Below are positions 4,855-5,754 of a stretch of 5,754 bases of DNA, piece by piece. Under the pieces are notes generated by a model, which did no database searches, was not told the DNA's origin, and saw only the letters and a list, made by a program, of their open reading frames with translations. Each line of letters begins with the position of its first letter. Position 1 is the stretch's first letter. The translations under genes and the position numbers were made by a program. Source of the stretch: Solobacterium sp. UBA1789 (GTDB lineage: Bacteria > Bacillota_I > Bacilli_A > Erysipelotrichales > Erysipelotrichaceae). The stretch is taken from assembly GCA_002314515.1 (NCBI GenBank), contig DCGB01000030.1:871-6624 (forward strand), in the 5' to 3' direction.

Positions 4855-5754
4855 TGAATAAAAAATATGATGCATTATTTACTCCCTGGAAAATAGGAAA
4901 TTGTGAAATTAAAAATAGAATCGTTCTGACTTCAATGGGTGGAACTGATTTATTCGGATGGATGGAAGTAAACCACTTTGACAAGGCTGGAGCTGATTTC
5001 ATTCTGGACGTTGCCAAAAACAATTGTGGTCTGGTCCTTCCAGGCTGTCAGCCAGTATATAATCCAATGTTTGGTCAGTGGCTGCATAAAAAAGATTCCA
5101 TGTTTAAAGACCTGGCAAAATGGATGCCGGAATTCCACAAGACTGGAGCCAAGCTGTTTGTACAGCTGACTGCTGGTTTTGGCCGCTCATTTACAGTATC
5201 TTCCATGATGGAAATGTTATATACAAATCCGGCATTAAGAGTAGTATCCAAACCATTCATGGACCTTGACAAGATTACTGCCTCAGCATCACCATCACCA
5301 AACAGATGGTCAGATAAGGTTCCTTCAAGAGAAATGACCAAAGAAGAAATTCAGGAATTCATTAATTCTTTCGCAATTTCTTCAAGAAAACTGAAAGAAG
5401 CCGGTGTCGATGGCGTTGAAGTACATGCTGTTCATGAAGGATATCTCCTGGACCAGTTTACTCTTAATTATGTAAATAAGAGAACTGATGAATACGGTGG
5501 AAGCTTTGAAAACCGTTATCGCTTTGCGGCAGAAATCGTTAAAGCCATCAAAAAAGAATGCGGCCAGGACTTCCCGGTATCCTTAAGATATTCAGTAGTA
5601 TCCAAAACCAAAGGCTTCAGACAGGGTGCGCTGCCGGGAGAAGACTATGTTGAAGCAGGAAGAGATATGGCCGAATCTGAAAAGGCTGCCAAATATCTGC
5701 AGGATGCCGGCTATGACATGCTGAATTGTGACAATGGTACTTATGATGCCTGGT
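4854..5754 (+). CDS. Old Yellow Enzyme-type NADH:flavin oxidoreductase / ene-reductase, N-terminal part (runs off the window)
   Basis: The first 300 codons of a flavin enzyme that reduces an activated C=C bond with NAD(P)H are visible. The FMN-binding TIM-barrel is recognisable from L-F-T-P-W-K-I-G...I-K-N-R-I-V (8-24), V-Q-L-T-A-G-F-G-R (103-111), P-S-R-E-M-T-K-E-E-I (157-166), A-G-V-D-G-V-E-V-H (183-191) and N-K-R-T-D-E-Y-G-G-S-F-E-N-R (208-221). The active-site stretch reads H-A-V-H-E-G-Y-L-L-D-Q-F (191-202), with His191, His194 and Tyr197 as likely substrate-binding and proton-donor residues. This spacing resembles 2-enoate reductase and BaiCD/BaiH-type enzymes rather than classic H-G-A-H-G-Y members. 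Such proteins are usually about 640-680 residues, with a 4Fe-4S site and a FAD/NAD domain after the barrel, which would lie beyond the window. It is the third gene of the aconitase X operon. Confidence 0.85.
   Translation, partial: MNKKYDALFTPWKIGNCEIKNRIVLTSMGGTDLFGWMEVNHFDKAGADFILDVAKNNCGLVLPGCQPVYNPMFGQWLHKKDSMFKDLAKWMPEFHKTGAKLFVQLTAGFGRSFTVSSMMEMLYTNPALRVVSKPFMDLDKITASASPSPNRWSDKVPSREMTKEEIQEFINSFAISSRKLKEAGVDGVEVHAVHEGYLLDQFTLNYVNKRTDEYGGSFENRYRFAAEIVKAIKKECGQDFPVSLRYSVVSKTKGFRQGALPGEDYVEAGRDMAESEKAAKYLQDAGYDMLNCDNGTYDAW

Noticed and set aside
4639..5341. Several short open frames over the small subunit and ene-reductase genes
   Set aside because: The uninterrupted plus-strand frame from 4854 to the window end carries Old Yellow Enzyme motifs along its length, and the others are shadows.

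Overview
The window looks like a low-GC Gram-positive chromosome (Bacillota), most likely an anaerobic gut-type Clostridia or Erysipelotrichia member. This rests on AT-rich DNA with GGAGG-type ribosome sites, an ISL3-type transposase, a short Firmicutes-style peptide deformylase, and an ene-reductase of the 2-enoate reductase/Bai type typical of strict anaerobes. The genus cannot be fixed from the sequence alone.

Layout. (1) 1-~660: the right-hand part of an insertion sequence, namely the C-terminal 180 codons of an ISL3-family transposase, then a strong hairpin terminator and three imperfect 19-nt direct repeats that probably belong to the IS end. (2) 662-1291, minus strand: a histidine phosphatase with its own extended -10 promoter. 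(3) 1345-3030, minus strand: a two-gene operon of a small, divergent peptide deformylase and a 12-TM MFS exporter-like protein. The genes overlap by one base (TAATG), begin at a TATAAT box only 6 nt from the deformylase ATG, and end in a clear intrinsic terminator. (4) 3019-3134: a divergent promoter region. (5) 3098 to the window end, plus strand: a tightly packed operon of aconitase X large subunit, aconitase X small (swivel) subunit, and the first 300 codons of an Old Yellow Enzyme-type ene-reductase, which runs off the right edge.

The most interesting part is the last operon. Aconitase X enzymes are Fe-S hydro-lyases that remove water from hydroxylated acids, and 2-enoate reductase-type flavoenzymes reduce the activated C=C bond that such a dehydration makes. 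With a 1-nt gap, a 1-nt overlap and strong internal ribosome sites, the three genes look built to work together as a dehydrate-then-reduce module. The substrate is not evident. The known aconitase X substrates (cis-3-hydroxy-L-proline in bacteria, mevalonate 5-phosphate in archaea) are not normally paired with this type of reductase, so a new substrate is plausible but unproven.
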